Positions 7,079 to 14,629 of a stretch of DNA of 25,185 nucleotides are shown here, in pieces; the first letter of the stretch is position 1, and every line of letters begins with the position of its first letter. The position numbers were made by a program, and so were the translations under genes. The notes under the pieces were generated by a model that had not been told where the DNA came from, searched no databases, and was given only the letters and a program-made list of their open reading frames with translations. Source of the DNA: Bacillota bacterium (GTDB lineage Bacteria; Bacillota; Clostridia; Christensenellales; Aristaeellaceae); NCBI GenBank assembly GCA_023435435.1, contig JAEYRW010000110.1:1-25185 (forward strand), in the 5' to 3' direction.

Positions 7079-8320
7079 TCATTGATTCATATAGGCATTG
7101 ACTTCCCGATGGAGGATCACCAGGGAGGCGCGGATGTCCTTCTCGCTTTTTAAAACATCCGAAATGCCCCGGTCCACCATGCGCGCCGCCTCCTCATAGC
7201 CCTCAAATTTGGGTGCGGCCACGCATTTTTCCATCACATCGCACAGAAAATCCGCCTCCGTCCCGGACGCCACAACGGCCCGCAGGGGCGAGACGACCCC
7301 CAGTTGCGCGGCCACCTGGGACTGGGTCTCTTCGTCCGACACCAGCATCTTCAAAAATTCCCAGGCCAGTTCCTTCTGGGCGGTGCGGGCGCTGATGCCG
7401 ATCTGGAGAGAATCCACCCGGGCAATGTTGTCCCCCTGAGGCCCCGCGGGCATGGAGACGCACGTCCATTGGCAGCCGGAGGGCGGGGCAAAGCTGCCCC
7501 GGGCGTAGTCCGCGTAGGAAACGGGAGAAAAGGCCACCTGACCGCCGGAAAACGCCAGGTCCGTGACCAGATTGCCCCGGGAAAGTGCGTAAAGGAAGTT
7601 GACGCTGTTGATCATGCGGTTGGCGTCCAGGCCGTTTTCCAGTCCCGTCTCATTGAAGACCGTCGCGCCATTTGCGTAGGCCGCGTCCTCCCACGTGTAG
7701 CCGGACACGCCGAAGCGATCCAGAACGCCGTCCCTGTCCGCGTCCCGGGTCACCAGCCGGCAGATGGCGTGAAAGTCGCTCCACGTCCAGCCGTCCCCGG
7801 GCAGGGTGAGGCCGCGCTCGGCCAGGAGCGTCTCGTTGACGCACATGAGCGTGGGCACGGCCTCGTAAGGCAGCGCGTACTGGGTGCCCCCGAACGTCCC
7901 GGCCGCCAGGGGCGCGGGAAAATAGGCGCTTTGGAAAAAAGTCGGGTCGTCCTCCATAAACCCGGTCAAATCCATGAGCGCCCCCCGGGCGGAGAGCATA
8001 TTGAAGTCCTCGTTGGCGACGAAGAAAACGTCCGGCTCATCGCCGCTCAGGTATCCCTCCGCCAGCCATTCGGCGTAATCCCTTTCCAGAATTCCGCTCT
8101 CAAACGTCACCCGAACCCCGGGATGGGCCGCCTCAAACCGGTCGATTGCCTCCCGGACAACCTCGGTGGCGGCGACGTTTGATTCCCCCCAATAGCCGTC
8201 TATGAACATGCCGAACCGCAGCGTCACCGGCGGTCGGGGCGTGAGGCGGAAGCCGAACAGGAAAAGAACGCCCGCGACGAGGAGCGCGCCCTTGGCGAGG
8301 CGCAGCCTATTCCTGCCCAT
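7079..8320 (-). CDS. Extracellular sugar-binding protein of the MalE type (SBP family 1)
   Basis: A 413-residue protein with a single N-terminal hydrophobic segment (GALLVAGVLFLFGF) and no lipobox cysteine, so it is either membrane-anchored or cleaved. The body looks like solute-binding family 1: FEAAHPGVRVTFESG, EPDVFFVANEDFNMLSARGA, MDLTGFMEDD, QYALPYEAVPTLMCVNETLL, and WTWSDFHAICRLVTRDADRDG, which includes a DxDxDG calcium-loop-like sequence common in this family. It overlaps the 3' end of the response regulator gene by 14 bases. No matching MalF/MalG-type permeases are present, so it may act as a sensor accessory rather than a transport component. Confidence 0.85.
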   Translation of the reverse strand: MGRNRLRLAKGALLVAGVLFLFGFRLTPRPPVTLRFGMFIDGYWGESNVAATEVVREAIDRFEAAHPGVRVTFESGILERDYAEWLAEGYLSGDEPDVFFVANEDFNMLSARGALMDLTGFMEDDPTFFQSAYFPAPLAAGTFGGTQYALPYEAVPTLMCVNETLLAERGLTLPGDGWTWSDFHAICRLVTRDADRDGVLDRFGVSGYTWEDAAYANGATVFNETGLENGLDANRMINSVNFLYALSRGNLVTDLAFSGGQVAFSPVSYADYARGSFAPPSGCQWTCVSMPAGPQGDNIARVDSLQIGISARTAQKELAWEFLKMLVSDEETQSQVAAQLGVVSPLRAVVASGTEADFLCDVMEKCVAAPKFEGYEEAARMVDRGISDVLKSEKDIRASLVILHREVNAYMNQ

Positions 8321-8990
8321 TGCCTTGAAAGCCCTCCGCCGCCACGCCCGTCTGCACCGCCCAGATGGCCAGCTGGGTACGGTCGCGCAGGTCGAGCTTG
8401 CTCAAAATCCCGCTCAGATAGTTGCGCACGGTACCCTGGGAAAGGTAGAGGGTCTCGGCGATCTCCCGGGTGGAAAACCCCTGGCCCACCAGCCGGATGA
8501 TCTTCCGTTCCAGCTGACCCAGCTCCTCCACCCCGGCGTTCTCCACCTGCACGGCGAGGTTCGCGCGGGCCATTTTGGAAAACAGAACCACGAGCTTCGA
8601 GAGGATGTCCGCATTGAGCATGGCGCTTCCCTCGTGCACCTTGCGGATGGCCTCGGTGAGCCTGTCGATGGAGGTTCCCTTGAGCAGGTACCCGCTCGCG
8701 CCGTCCCGGAGGGCGCCGTAGACGTATTCCTCGTCGTCGAAGGTGGTGAGGATGATGATCTTCACGGCGGGATACTTCTCCTTCACGGCGCGCGTGGCCT
8801 GAATGCCGTCCATCTTTGGCATGCGGATGTCCATGAGGATCACGTCCGGACGGTTCGCCCGCACGGAATCCAGCACCTGCGCGCCGTCCTCCACGGCGTC
8901 CGTGATGACGAAATCCGTCACCGCGCCCAGCACGATTGCCAGGCTCTGACGGATGAGCTCCTGGTCGTCCGCGATCAGAATCTTTATCAT
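8307..8990 (-). CDS. NarL/LuxR-family response regulator
   Basis: A 227-residue two-component regulator. The receiver domain has the acidic pair D8/D9, the phosphoacceptor D54 in ILMDIRMPKMDG, a conserved Thr in ILTTFDD and K104 in YLLKGTS. The C-terminal domain is a LuxR-type helix-turn-helix: LERKIIRLVGQGFSTREIAE, then LYLSQGTVRNYLSGILSKL. The ATG at 8990 is preferred because it overlaps the TGA of the kinase gene; an upstream in-frame ATG at 9005 is less likely. It is probably phosphorylated by the kinase encoded immediately upstream and probably acts on the ABC operon promoter. Confidence 0.93.
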   Translation of the reverse strand: MIKILIADDQELIRQSLAIVLGAVTDFVITDAVEDGAQVLDSVRANRPDVILMDIRMPKMDGIQATRAVKEKYPAVKIIILTTFDDEEYVYGALRDGASGYLLKGTSIDRLTEAIRKVHEGSAMLNADILSKLVVLFSKMARANLAVQVENAGVEELGQLERKIIRLVGQGFSTREIAETLYLSQGTVRNYLSGILSKLDLRDRTQLAIWAVQTGVAAEGFQGNGQE

Positions 8991-10324
8991 GCTCCGTCCC
9001 CCCATCGAATCGGTATGGTCGCCGCGACAGTGAATCCCGCGTCGCCGCCGTATTCCAGCGTTCCGCCCAGAAGCGCCACGCGTTCCTCGATGTGGCGCAA
9101 TCCGAAGCCCTTGACCACGTGGGCGCAGCCGGCCCCGTCGTCCCGCACCCGAACGACCAGCGCCCCGCCCTGCCGTTCGATGGAAATGTCCACCCGCGTC
9201 GCCCGGCCGTGGCGAATGGCGTTGGTGATGCCCTCCTGAATGAGCCGGTAGATGACTTCCTCTTCGTCCTGCTGAAAGCGCAGCGCGCCGAAACGGTTTT
9301 CAAAAAAGATCCGGGTTCCCGAAACCGCCTCGGCATCCCGGGCAACCGACAGGAGGGCCGACTCCAAATCGCCCAGCTCCAGCGCGTCGGGCCGAAGCGC
9401 CTCCACCGAGCGCCGCACGTCCCGGATGCCCTTGCGCGCCACGTCGCCGATGAGGTTCAGCTGGCCCTTCACCGCCGCGGGGGACCTGTCGAGGAGGGTC
9501 AGGCAGGCATCGATCCCCGCGACGATGCCGGTGAGCGCGTGGCCGAGGGTATCGTGGATCTCCCGGGCGACCCGGTTGCGCTCCCGGGTGCGCGCGTTGT
9601 TCTCCGCCTCCGCCGCGTAGAGCTCCAGGCGGCGGTTCGCCTCCCTGAGGCGACTGTTGGCGTCGTCCAGCGCGCGGTTTTTGAGGCTCATCCGCTCCTT
9701 TTCCAAAAACTGAATGCGGATCATAAACACCATGTAGAGCAGGAACAGGAGGATGTTCAGGGAGGAAAGCGCGCTTTTCATGGTAATCAGCAGCGTGCGC
9801 ATGCCGCCGTTGTAGTAGGCGAGGTAGGTGTCGATGGAGATGGCGGGGGCGAAGTTCGAGACGACGCCAAACCCGGTGGCAATGTAAAACAAAAACAGTA
9901 CGGCGAAAAAGGCGATGCGGGTGCGGGTGTTTTTCCAGTAGGCCATGAGATCCGCGGCCACCAGCAAAATGACGCTGTTGTCGTTGAATTCCAGGGCGCG
10001 GATCACCACCAGGGACAAAAGCAGCTCCGCCGCCCCCAGAACCAGAAAGCGGGACTCCCGCGCGGATCCCTTGCCCCTGTACCGGGTGAGAAACAGGAGG
10101 GCAATGTAGGAAAGCAGCGCGAAGACGGGGGGCTTCCACGGCACGGCGGGAAGTTTGTCCACCCGCGCAAGGAATTCCCGCGCCATGAACGCGTCCGAGA
10201 CCCGGCGCGTCACCGCGACCACGATTCCGCACAAAAGACAGATGATGAGCAGATTGATGCTCTTCATCAGCGCCCGCATGGCGCCGGGCGTCCTGCTGTC
10301 GACCATGCGCTCTCCCACGTCCAT
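8987..10324 (-). CDS. Membrane sensor histidine kinase (HisKA_3 / NarL-type)
   Basis: A 445-residue kinase. The N-terminal half has about six hydrophobic segments (for example NLLIICLLCGIVVAV, FALLSYIALLFL, IAFFAVLFLFYIATGF, ILLFLLYMVFMI) and no large extracellular domain, so ligand input probably comes from a partner. A coiled coil (KERMSLKNRALDDANSRL and on) leads to the H-box REIHDTLGHALTG with the phospho-histidine near residue 257. ATPase motifs are EGITNAIRHG (N box), VRDDGAGC (G1) and GFGLRHIEERV (G2). The ATG at 10324 overlaps the TGA of the binding-protein gene (TGATG); the ATG at 10306, behind GGGAGAG, is an alternative. The next gene overlaps by four bases. Confidence 0.92.
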   Translation of the reverse strand: MDVGERMVDSRTPGAMRALMKSINLLIICLLCGIVVAVTRRVSDAFMAREFLARVDKLPAVPWKPPVFALLSYIALLFLTRYRGKGSARESRFLVLGAAELLLSLVVIRALEFNDNSVILLVAADLMAYWKNTRTRIAFFAVLFLFYIATGFGVVSNFAPAISIDTYLAYYNGGMRTLLITMKSALSSLNILLFLLYMVFMIRIQFLEKERMSLKNRALDDANSRLREANRRLELYAAEAENNARTRERNRVAREIHDTLGHALTGIVAGIDACLTLLDRSPAAVKGQLNLIGDVARKGIRDVRRSVEALRPDALELGDLESALLSVARDAEAVSGTRIFFENRFGALRFQQDEEEVIYRLIQEGITNAIRHGRATRVDISIERQGGALVVRVRDDGAGCAHVVKGFGLRHIEERVALLGGTLEYGGDAGFTVAATIPIRWGDGA

Positions 10325-11283
10325 CACCGCCACTTGTCGATGTCCGCCCCGGCCACCGTCTGACGCGTCAGAAGCTGCGTGGGCACCATGATGTCCCGCT
10401 CCGCCTGCCCGCCGGAAAGAAGCGCATACATGGCACGGGCGGCGCGGCTTCCCAGCTCCACCGGCAAAAGCGTCGCCACCACCAGCACTTCCCCGTCCTT
10501 AATCATCGCCTTCACCGCGGGACTGCCGCCCATGCCCACCAAAACGACGTCTTCCATGCCGCCGGCCTTGAGCACCGACGCGACCGCGCACATGGAGACG
10601 TCGCTTGGCGCGAACACCGCGTCGAAGGAAACGCCCCCCGCGATCCATTCCTCCATGGCGGACGTTGCCGACTCGGTCCGCTCCTCACACAAAACCCGCC
10701 CGACGACGGAAAACCCGTCCCGGGCGGACAGACTGCGCGCAAAGCCGTTTATCCGGTCGGCCGCCGCCTGATCGTCCGCGTATTCCATCAGCAGGACGCG
10801 CGCGCCGGACACCTGCTCCGCCAGATAGCGTCCCACCTGCGCTCCGGCATCCTCATCGTCGTATGCCACGCGGCAGTCCGCGCCGTCCGCGCCCGCCGGA
10901 CAGCCGTCCAGCACCACGACGCGGATCCCCCGCGCGCGGGCGGCCGCCAGCACGGGCGCCGCCTCCGTCCAATCCACGGGCGCGACAAACAGCCCCCTGG
11001 CGCCGCGGTCGATCAACAGACCGATCTGTTCGTTCTGTTCCGCCTGACTCATGAGCGCGTCCCGGGCAATGAGCACGTCGCCGTTGCCCACCACGACGGA
11101 GTCGATCTTTTCATTGAGCGCCTCATAGTACGCGTTTTCAAGACTCGGATAACACGCGCCGATGATGACCAGATCGTCCGCCTCGTTCTCGTAAAAGCCG
11201 TTCCGGGTGAGCGCGCCCACAAGCAGCAGCACGACGACCGCGTTGACCGAGAACAGAAGGGCATATAATATCAGCTTTCTCAT
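10324..11283 (-). CDS. Membrane-anchored sugar-binding protein, probable sensor partner of the kinase
   Basis: A 319-residue protein with one N-terminal transmembrane segment (LILYALLFSVNAVVVLLLVGAL), no lipobox, and an extracellular periplasmic-binding-protein-like I domain (LacI/RbsB fold): ADDLVIIGACYPSLENAYYE, then QIGLLIDRGARGLFVAP, RGIRVVVLDGCP, VAYDDEDAGAQVGRYLAEQ and DAVFAPSDVSMCAVASVLKA. The ATG at 11283 is chosen over the GTG at 11301 because of GAGG upstream. It opens the sensor operon and is coupled to the kinase by TGATG. The arrangement resembles the XylFII-LytS xylose sensor of clostridia, in which an anchored binding protein delivers the signal to the kinase; by analogy this protein is a receptor rather than a transport component. 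Confidence 0.85.
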   Translation of the reverse strand: MRKLILYALLFSVNAVVVLLLVGALTRNGFYENEADDLVIIGACYPSLENAYYEALNEKIDSVVVGNGDVLIARDALMSQAEQNEQIGLLIDRGARGLFVAPVDWTEAAPVLAAARARGIRVVVLDGCPAGADGADCRVAYDDEDAGAQVGRYLAEQVSGARVLLMEYADDQAAADRINGFARSLSARDGFSVVGRVLCEERTESATSAMEEWIAGGVSFDAVFAPSDVSMCAVASVLKAGGMEDVVLVGMGGSPAVKAMIKDGEVLVVATLLPVELGSRAARAMYALLSGGQAERDIMVPTQLLTRQTVAGADIDKWR

Positions 11284-11314
11284 CGCATCCTCGCGTCCCA
11301 CGTAAAAATTGCGT

Positions 11315-11357
11315 ATGCTTTCAGCATCAGTGTACCACCGTCGGCGCCTTCGATCAA
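11315..11357 (-). promoter_or_regulatory. Promoter of the sensor operon with palindrome at the start site
   Basis: On the minus strand TTGATC (11352-11357) and TACACT (11329-11334) are 17 bases apart. ATGCT-GAA-AGCAT (11315-11327), a perfect 5+3+5 inverted repeat, lies directly downstream over the expected transcription start. It may be an operator or a short 5' hairpin. The start codon of the anchored binding protein is about 30 bases further on. Confidence 0.65.
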
Positions 11358-11487
11358 GGGCATTTCAAAAGCACACCGCACAGCACGCAATTTCCTCCGG
11401 GCAACGCCGTGCAAGCTCTGCGCGCGATTGCGTTTGCGCGCCTTCGCGGCGACGATGTCCCGCTTGTGTTAATTTCTTATTTCTTCC

Positions 11488-11537
11488 TTGACATGCCTGT
11501 ATTCCAGGCATACAATGATTTTGCACAATTTAATTGT
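11488..11537 (+). promoter_or_regulatory. Promoter of the peroxidase operon with two palindromes
   Basis: TTGACA (11488-11493) and TACAAT (11511-11516) are 17 bases apart. The spacer is almost filled by a perfect inverted repeat, ATGCCTG-TATTC-CAGGCAT (11493-11511). Downstream, ACAATTTAATTGT (11525-11537) is a 13-base palindrome close to the known OhrR box (TACAATT-AATTGTA). The OhrR-type regulator is the third gene of this operon, so autorepression through 11525-11537 is likely. The role of the spacer palindrome is unknown. The ribosome-binding site GAGGTG is at 11553. Confidence 0.8.
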
Positions 11538-11563
11538 TGACAATTTATACGTGAGGTGTCTTT

Positions 11564-12106
11564 ATGTCCGTCTACGATTTCGGGTATACGTCGATGGAGA
11601 ACCATTCGGTTCCCATGTCCGAGTACAGGGGAACTGTGACGCTCATCGTCAACACGGCCAGCAAATGCGGCTTTACGCCGCAGTACAAGGGGCTTGAGGA
11701 ACTCTATCAGAAATACAGGGATCGCGGATTCGCGGTCATTGGTTTTCCGTGCAATCAGTTCATGGACCAGGAGCCGGGAAGCGACGAGGAAATTTCCGCG
11801 TTCTGTTCGGTGCGCTACGGCGTAACCTTTCCGCTGTCCCAGAAGGTGGATGTCCGGGGAGAAACCGCCATCCCGCTCTATCGCTGCCTGACCTCCCAAA
11901 AAGGCTTTGAGGGGCTCGGCAAGGGAATGAAGGCCAAAACGATGGAACTGATGCTCCGGGCCAAGTACAAAAGCGACTATGCCGACGAACAGATCAAATG
12001 GAACTTTACCAAATTCCTGATCGACCGGGATGGGACCGTCGTCGCGCGCTACGAGCCCACCGTCGAGCCGGAGGACATTGCCGGCGACATTGAAAAACTG
12101 CTGTGA
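11564..12106 (+). CDS. Glutathione peroxidase family thiol peroxidase
   Basis: A 180-residue cytoplasmic peroxidase of the GPx/BsaA family, which in bacteria normally reduces organic or hydrogen peroxides with thioredoxin. The active site is complete: Cys35 in NTASKCGFTPQY, Gln65 in GFPCNQF, and Trp146-Asn147 in KWNFTKFLID. The peroxidatic residue is Cys, not selenocysteine. Compared with the usual length of about 160 residues there is an extra charged stretch at about 115-143 (EGLGKGMKAKTMELMLRAKY and following). GAGGTG precedes the ATG. It is the first gene of an operon with a flavodoxin-like protein and an OhrR-type regulator, which indicates induction by peroxide. Confidence 0.93.
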   Translation: MSVYDFGYTSMENHSVPMSEYRGTVTLIVNTASKCGFTPQYKGLEELYQKYRDRGFAVIGFPCNQFMDQEPGSDEEISAFCSVRYGVTFPLSQKVDVRGETAIPLYRCLTSQKGFEGLGKGMKAKTMELMLRAKYKSDYADEQIKWNFTKFLIDRDGTVVARYEPTVEPEDIAGDIEKLL

Positions 12107-12120
12107 TGGGAGGACGAAGC

Positions 12121-12540
12121 ATGAATCGGGTTGTGTACTTCTCCAGAGGCGGCAATACGAAGGCGCTTGCCGCCGCCATTGCCCGGGGCGCGGGCGTTTC
12201 CGCCGTGCCGGCGGGACAGTTCCATGCCCCGGAGAGCGCCGGAATCCTGTTTGTCGGCGCGTCCATCTACGCGGGACGCATCGATGGAAAGCTGCGCGAA
12301 TTTCTCGCGGAACTGAAGCCGTCCCGGGCAAAGCGCGCCGTTGTGTTTGGAACGTCGGCAGGCAGGAAAACGGCGCTGTCCGAGATCAAGTCGATCCTCG
12401 AACCGCACGGCATCGCGGTTTCGGACAACGAATTCCACTGCAAGGGCGCATTCCTGCTGGCCAATCGCGGACTGCCAAACGCGGAGGATTTGAAGCGGGC
12501 GGAGGAATTTGCCAGAGCGGAGTGCGCCGATGAACGATGA
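12121..12540 (+). CDS. Flavodoxin-like protein
   Basis: A 139-residue flavodoxin-fold protein. The N-terminal strand and phosphate-binding loop VVYFSRGGNTKALAAAIA would bind the phosphate of FMN, and FVGASIYAGRIDGKLREFL and VVFGTSAG correspond to later loops of the fold. The ATG at 12121 is chosen because GGGAGGA lies eight bases upstream; GTG and ATG codons at 12103 and 12106 overlap the peroxidase stop but lack a site. It may supply electrons for peroxide detoxification in this operon, but no partner is shown by the sequence. It overlaps the regulator gene by 11 bases. Confidence 0.82.
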   Translation: MNRVVYFSRGGNTKALAAAIARGAGVSAVPAGQFHAPESAGILFVGASIYAGRIDGKLREFLAELKPSRAKRAVVFGTSAGRKTALSEIKSILEPHGIAVSDNEFHCKGAFLLANRGLPNAEDLKRAEEFARAECADER

Positions 12541-12991
12541 CATTCTGAAGCTCGAAAACCAGCTCTGCTTTCCGCTTTACGCCGCCGCCAAGGAGGTCGT
12601 GAACCGCTACAAGCCATTCCTCGACGAAATCGGCCTGACCTATACGCAGTACATCGCGATGATGGTGCTGTGGGAGCGCAAGACCATCGGCGTAAAGGCG
12701 CTGGGCAAGCACCTGTATCTTGATTCCGGCACGCTGACGCCCCTTCTGAAGCGGCTTGAGCGCAAGGGCTTTGTCCGCCGCGAACGTTCCGGCGACGACG
12801 AGCGCGCGGTCAACATCACCATCACCGGGGCTGGGGAGGCGCTCAAGGAAAAGGCCATTGAAGTGCCGGGCAAAATGCGAAAGTGCATGCCGCTTTCCCT
12901 GGAGGAAGCCGGAACGCTCTACAAACTTTTGTATCAGCTTCTGGAAAACTTCGGCTGCGCGGAAGAACGGTCAAACGCCACGGACGACTGA
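12530..12991 (+). CDS. ohrR: OhrR-type MarR-family peroxide-sensing repressor
   Basis: A 153-residue winged-helix regulator. KLENQLCFPLYAAAKEV with Cys13 is the signature of the organic-peroxide sensor OhrR, and LTYTQYIAMMVLWE, LGKHLYLDSGTLTPLLKRLE and KGFVRRERSGDDERAV are conserved MarR/OhrR segments. Two more cysteines (C119, C143) exist; the C13-C119 spacing is close to the C22-C127 pair of the two-Cys OhrR of Xanthomonas, so an intersubunit disulfide mechanism is plausible. The start overlaps the flavodoxin gene. The palindrome at 11525-11537 is its probable operator. An ohr gene, the usual partner, is absent from this window. No clear terminator follows. Confidence 0.88.
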   Translation: MNDDILKLENQLCFPLYAAAKEVVNRYKPFLDEIGLTYTQYIAMMVLWERKTIGVKALGKHLYLDSGTLTPLLKRLERKGFVRRERSGDDERAVNITITGAGEALKEKAIEVPGKMRKCMPLSLEEAGTLYKLLYQLLENFGCAEERSNATDD

Positions 12992-13054
12992 TCGAGGATT
13001 GAAACTGAAAAACCGATGGAGCGTGGGCAGGGACGCTTCTTATTTCCTCACCCA

Positions 13055-13546
13055 CTACGCCAAAGCACGCCAAAGCATATTATAGGATGACCCAATATCC
13101 TCCACGATTTCAAAATTATGCTTGACGTACAGCTGGTACGCGACATTACTCTTGGTGACACACAAACTGATTTGCGAAATATGATTCCCTCTCGCAACCT
13201 CTTTTATGGATTCGATTAATTTCCCGCCAATGCCCTGACGTCTGTACGCAGCGGCAACGCCAATCACTAAAACGGGAATATCCTTTGAAAGATAGCCCCT
13301 TATATTAACATCATCATTCCAATACCGCAGAAATACGGCACCCGCTTTTACGCCGTCAATTTCGGCAATGACGGCTGAATCGCCCTTTCTTTTTCCGAAA
13401 TCCTCCAGGATGTGTTTCGTATAATCATATGACAAACCTTCTTCCAGCGATGGTCTGTCGTCTATTCTGCTCCAGAAAACAGCCTCAAACAGCATTTCTC
13501 TAAGAAACCGGTCATCCTCACCGGTATATGCTCTGCAATGATTCAT
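13055..13546 (-). CDS. GNAT-family N-acetyltransferase
   Basis: A 163-residue acetyltransferase. The acetyl-CoA binding motif A is clear: VLVIGVAAAYRRQGIGGKLI (R-x-x-G-x-G), followed by ISLCVTKSNVAYQLYVKHNF, the usual motif B with the Tyr and Phe that end the fold. The ATG at 13546 has an AAAGGAGG site seven bases upstream; a longer reading frame runs 53 codons further but has no such site. The substrate is unknown. It converges on the peroxidase operon with 63 bases between the stop codons. Confidence 0.88.
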   Translation of the reverse strand: MNHCRAYTGEDDRFLREMLFEAVFWSRIDDRPSLEEGLSYDYTKHILEDFGKRKGDSAVIAEIDGVKAGAVFLRYWNDDVNIRGYLSKDIPVLVIGVAAAYRRQGIGGKLIESIKEVARGNHISQISLCVTKSNVAYQLYVKHNFEIVEDIGSSYNMLWRALA

Positions 13547-13633
13547 TTCCTTCCTCCTTTTCAGTTGCATTTTCCAGCGCTTCCTCTTTTCCGTTCCGCC
13601 GGAAACAGCGCGCACGCGAAGCATCCATTCGGC

Positions 13634-13657
13634 AACGCCCCGAAGGCGTTTCTTTTT
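13634..13657 (+). terminator. Terminator-like hairpin between the GNAT and S24-repressor genes
   Basis: AACGCC (13634-13639) pairs with GGCGTT (13645-13650) and is followed by TTCTTTTT on the plus strand. Both neighbouring genes are on the minus strand, so it would stop plus-strand transcripts, such as read-through from the peroxidase operon. Read on the minus strand it is a hairpin without a T run. Confidence 0.5.
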
Positions 13658-13710
13658 GTGGTGAGCCGTATCAGGAATCAGCGCCCCATCCGTATCGCCC
13701 TTCAAAAAAA

Positions 13711-14403
13711 TCAGACAAGGCCGTGATACACCGCGACGGCGAGCCCGAGAATGCGCACGTTCAGCGCGTCCTCCTCGCGGAATGTCATGGGCGCGTACCT
13801 CGGATTTTCCGCGACGAGGGTGATCCCGTCCCGCGCGTGGTAGACCCGCTTGAGCGTCGCCTCGTCGTCGATGGAGACCGCCGCGATCTGCCCGTCCAAC
13901 ACATCGGGCTGAGCGCGAATGAATACGATGTCCCCGTCGCAGATGCTCGCGCCCGTCATGCTGTCCCCCTTCACCCGCAGCGCGAAATCACAATGAACAT
14001 CCTCCTCGGCGGTCAGATAGACGTCGCGCTGCTCGTCCGCGAAGATCGGCACCCCAGCCGCAATCTCTCCCAGGAATGGAATGCTCTTTTTCCGGACCGG
14101 AAGAATGTTTTTGATTCCGTCGGACCTGACTCCCTGATTTCCAATGCCCCTGTGCACGCCGGGTATGGCCGCGAAGGGGTCCTGCGGGACGGGCTCCGGA
14201 TTGTCCGTGCTTCCCATCAGATAGTCGAGTGAAACGCCAAAAAAAGCCGCGTACCGGTTCGCAATCTCGACGCTGGGCGTACGGACGCCTTTCTCGTAGC
14301 GACTGATGACCTGCTTTGATGTGCGCAATGCCTGCGCAAGCGTCTCCTGTGTCATCTGCCGCCGCTTTCGCAGCCGCGCAAGCCTCTCCCCAAATGCGGA
14401 CAT
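13711..14403 (-). CDS. XRE-family repressor with LexA-like S24 protease domain
   Basis: A 230-residue regulator of the phage CI/HdiR type. Residues 1-64 form an XRE helix-turn-helix (RLARLRKRRQMTQETLAQAL, SKQVISRYEKGVRTPS). The C-terminal half is an S24 peptidase: self-cleavage site Ala116-Gly117 in LGEIAAGVP, catalytic Ser148 in VKGDSMTGASICDGD and Lys185 in EATLKRVY. Such proteins are inactivated by RecA-stimulated self-cleavage after DNA damage. The start has AAAGGTGA upstream; a promoter TTGCGT-17-TAAAAT is visible before it (14422-14450). It is divergent from the SSB gene, with repeats in the intergenic region, so it probably controls both. Confidence 0.9.
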   Translation of the reverse strand: MSAFGERLARLRKRRQMTQETLAQALRTSKQVISRYEKGVRTPSVEIANRYAAFFGVSLDYLMGSTDNPEPVPQDPFAAIPGVHRGIGNQGVRSDGIKNILPVRKKSIPFLGEIAAGVPIFADEQRDVYLTAEEDVHCDFALRVKGDSMTGASICDGDIVFIRAQPDVLDGQIAAVSIDDEATLKRVYHARDGITLVAENPRYAPMTFREEDALNVRILGLAVAVYHGLV

Positions 14404-14498
14404 AAAAATCACCTTTCGCCCTTTCCGTCTCATTTTATCACGCATTGTCACCGAACGCAACCCGGTTCTTCTTCGTTAAGTTAATTAATGATTAAATA

Positions 14499-14562
14499 AT
14501 ATCCAATTGGTTGACAAAGAGGCTGCCCACCGATTACACTTGTCGCATATCCGATTGGGCAA
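14499..14562 (+). promoter_or_regulatory. ssb promoter with imperfect direct repeats
   Basis: TTGACA (14511-14516) and TACACT (14535-14540) form a promoter with an 18-base spacer directed at the ssb gene. Two copies of a sequence reading ATATCC(A/G)ATTGG begin at 14499 and 14547, 48 bases apart, one just before the -35 and one just after the -10. They are good candidates for binding sites of the divergent S24-type repressor. Confidence 0.55.
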
Positions 14563-14629
14563 CACAAGTTGCTCATTTGGATACACAATGAATCTGGCGC
14601 ACGGGCCAGGCAAAATGGGAGGAGAAGGC

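Noticed and set aside
7066..7081. Short inverted repeat ATGAC-GATT-GTCAT after the second binding protein
   Set aside because: Only five base pairs and no T run, so it is not a credible terminator.
13055..13080. Near-tandem CACGCCAAAG repeat
   Set aside because: Two short copies inside the end of the GNAT gene, explained by its Leu-Trp-Arg-Ala-Leu-Ala codons.
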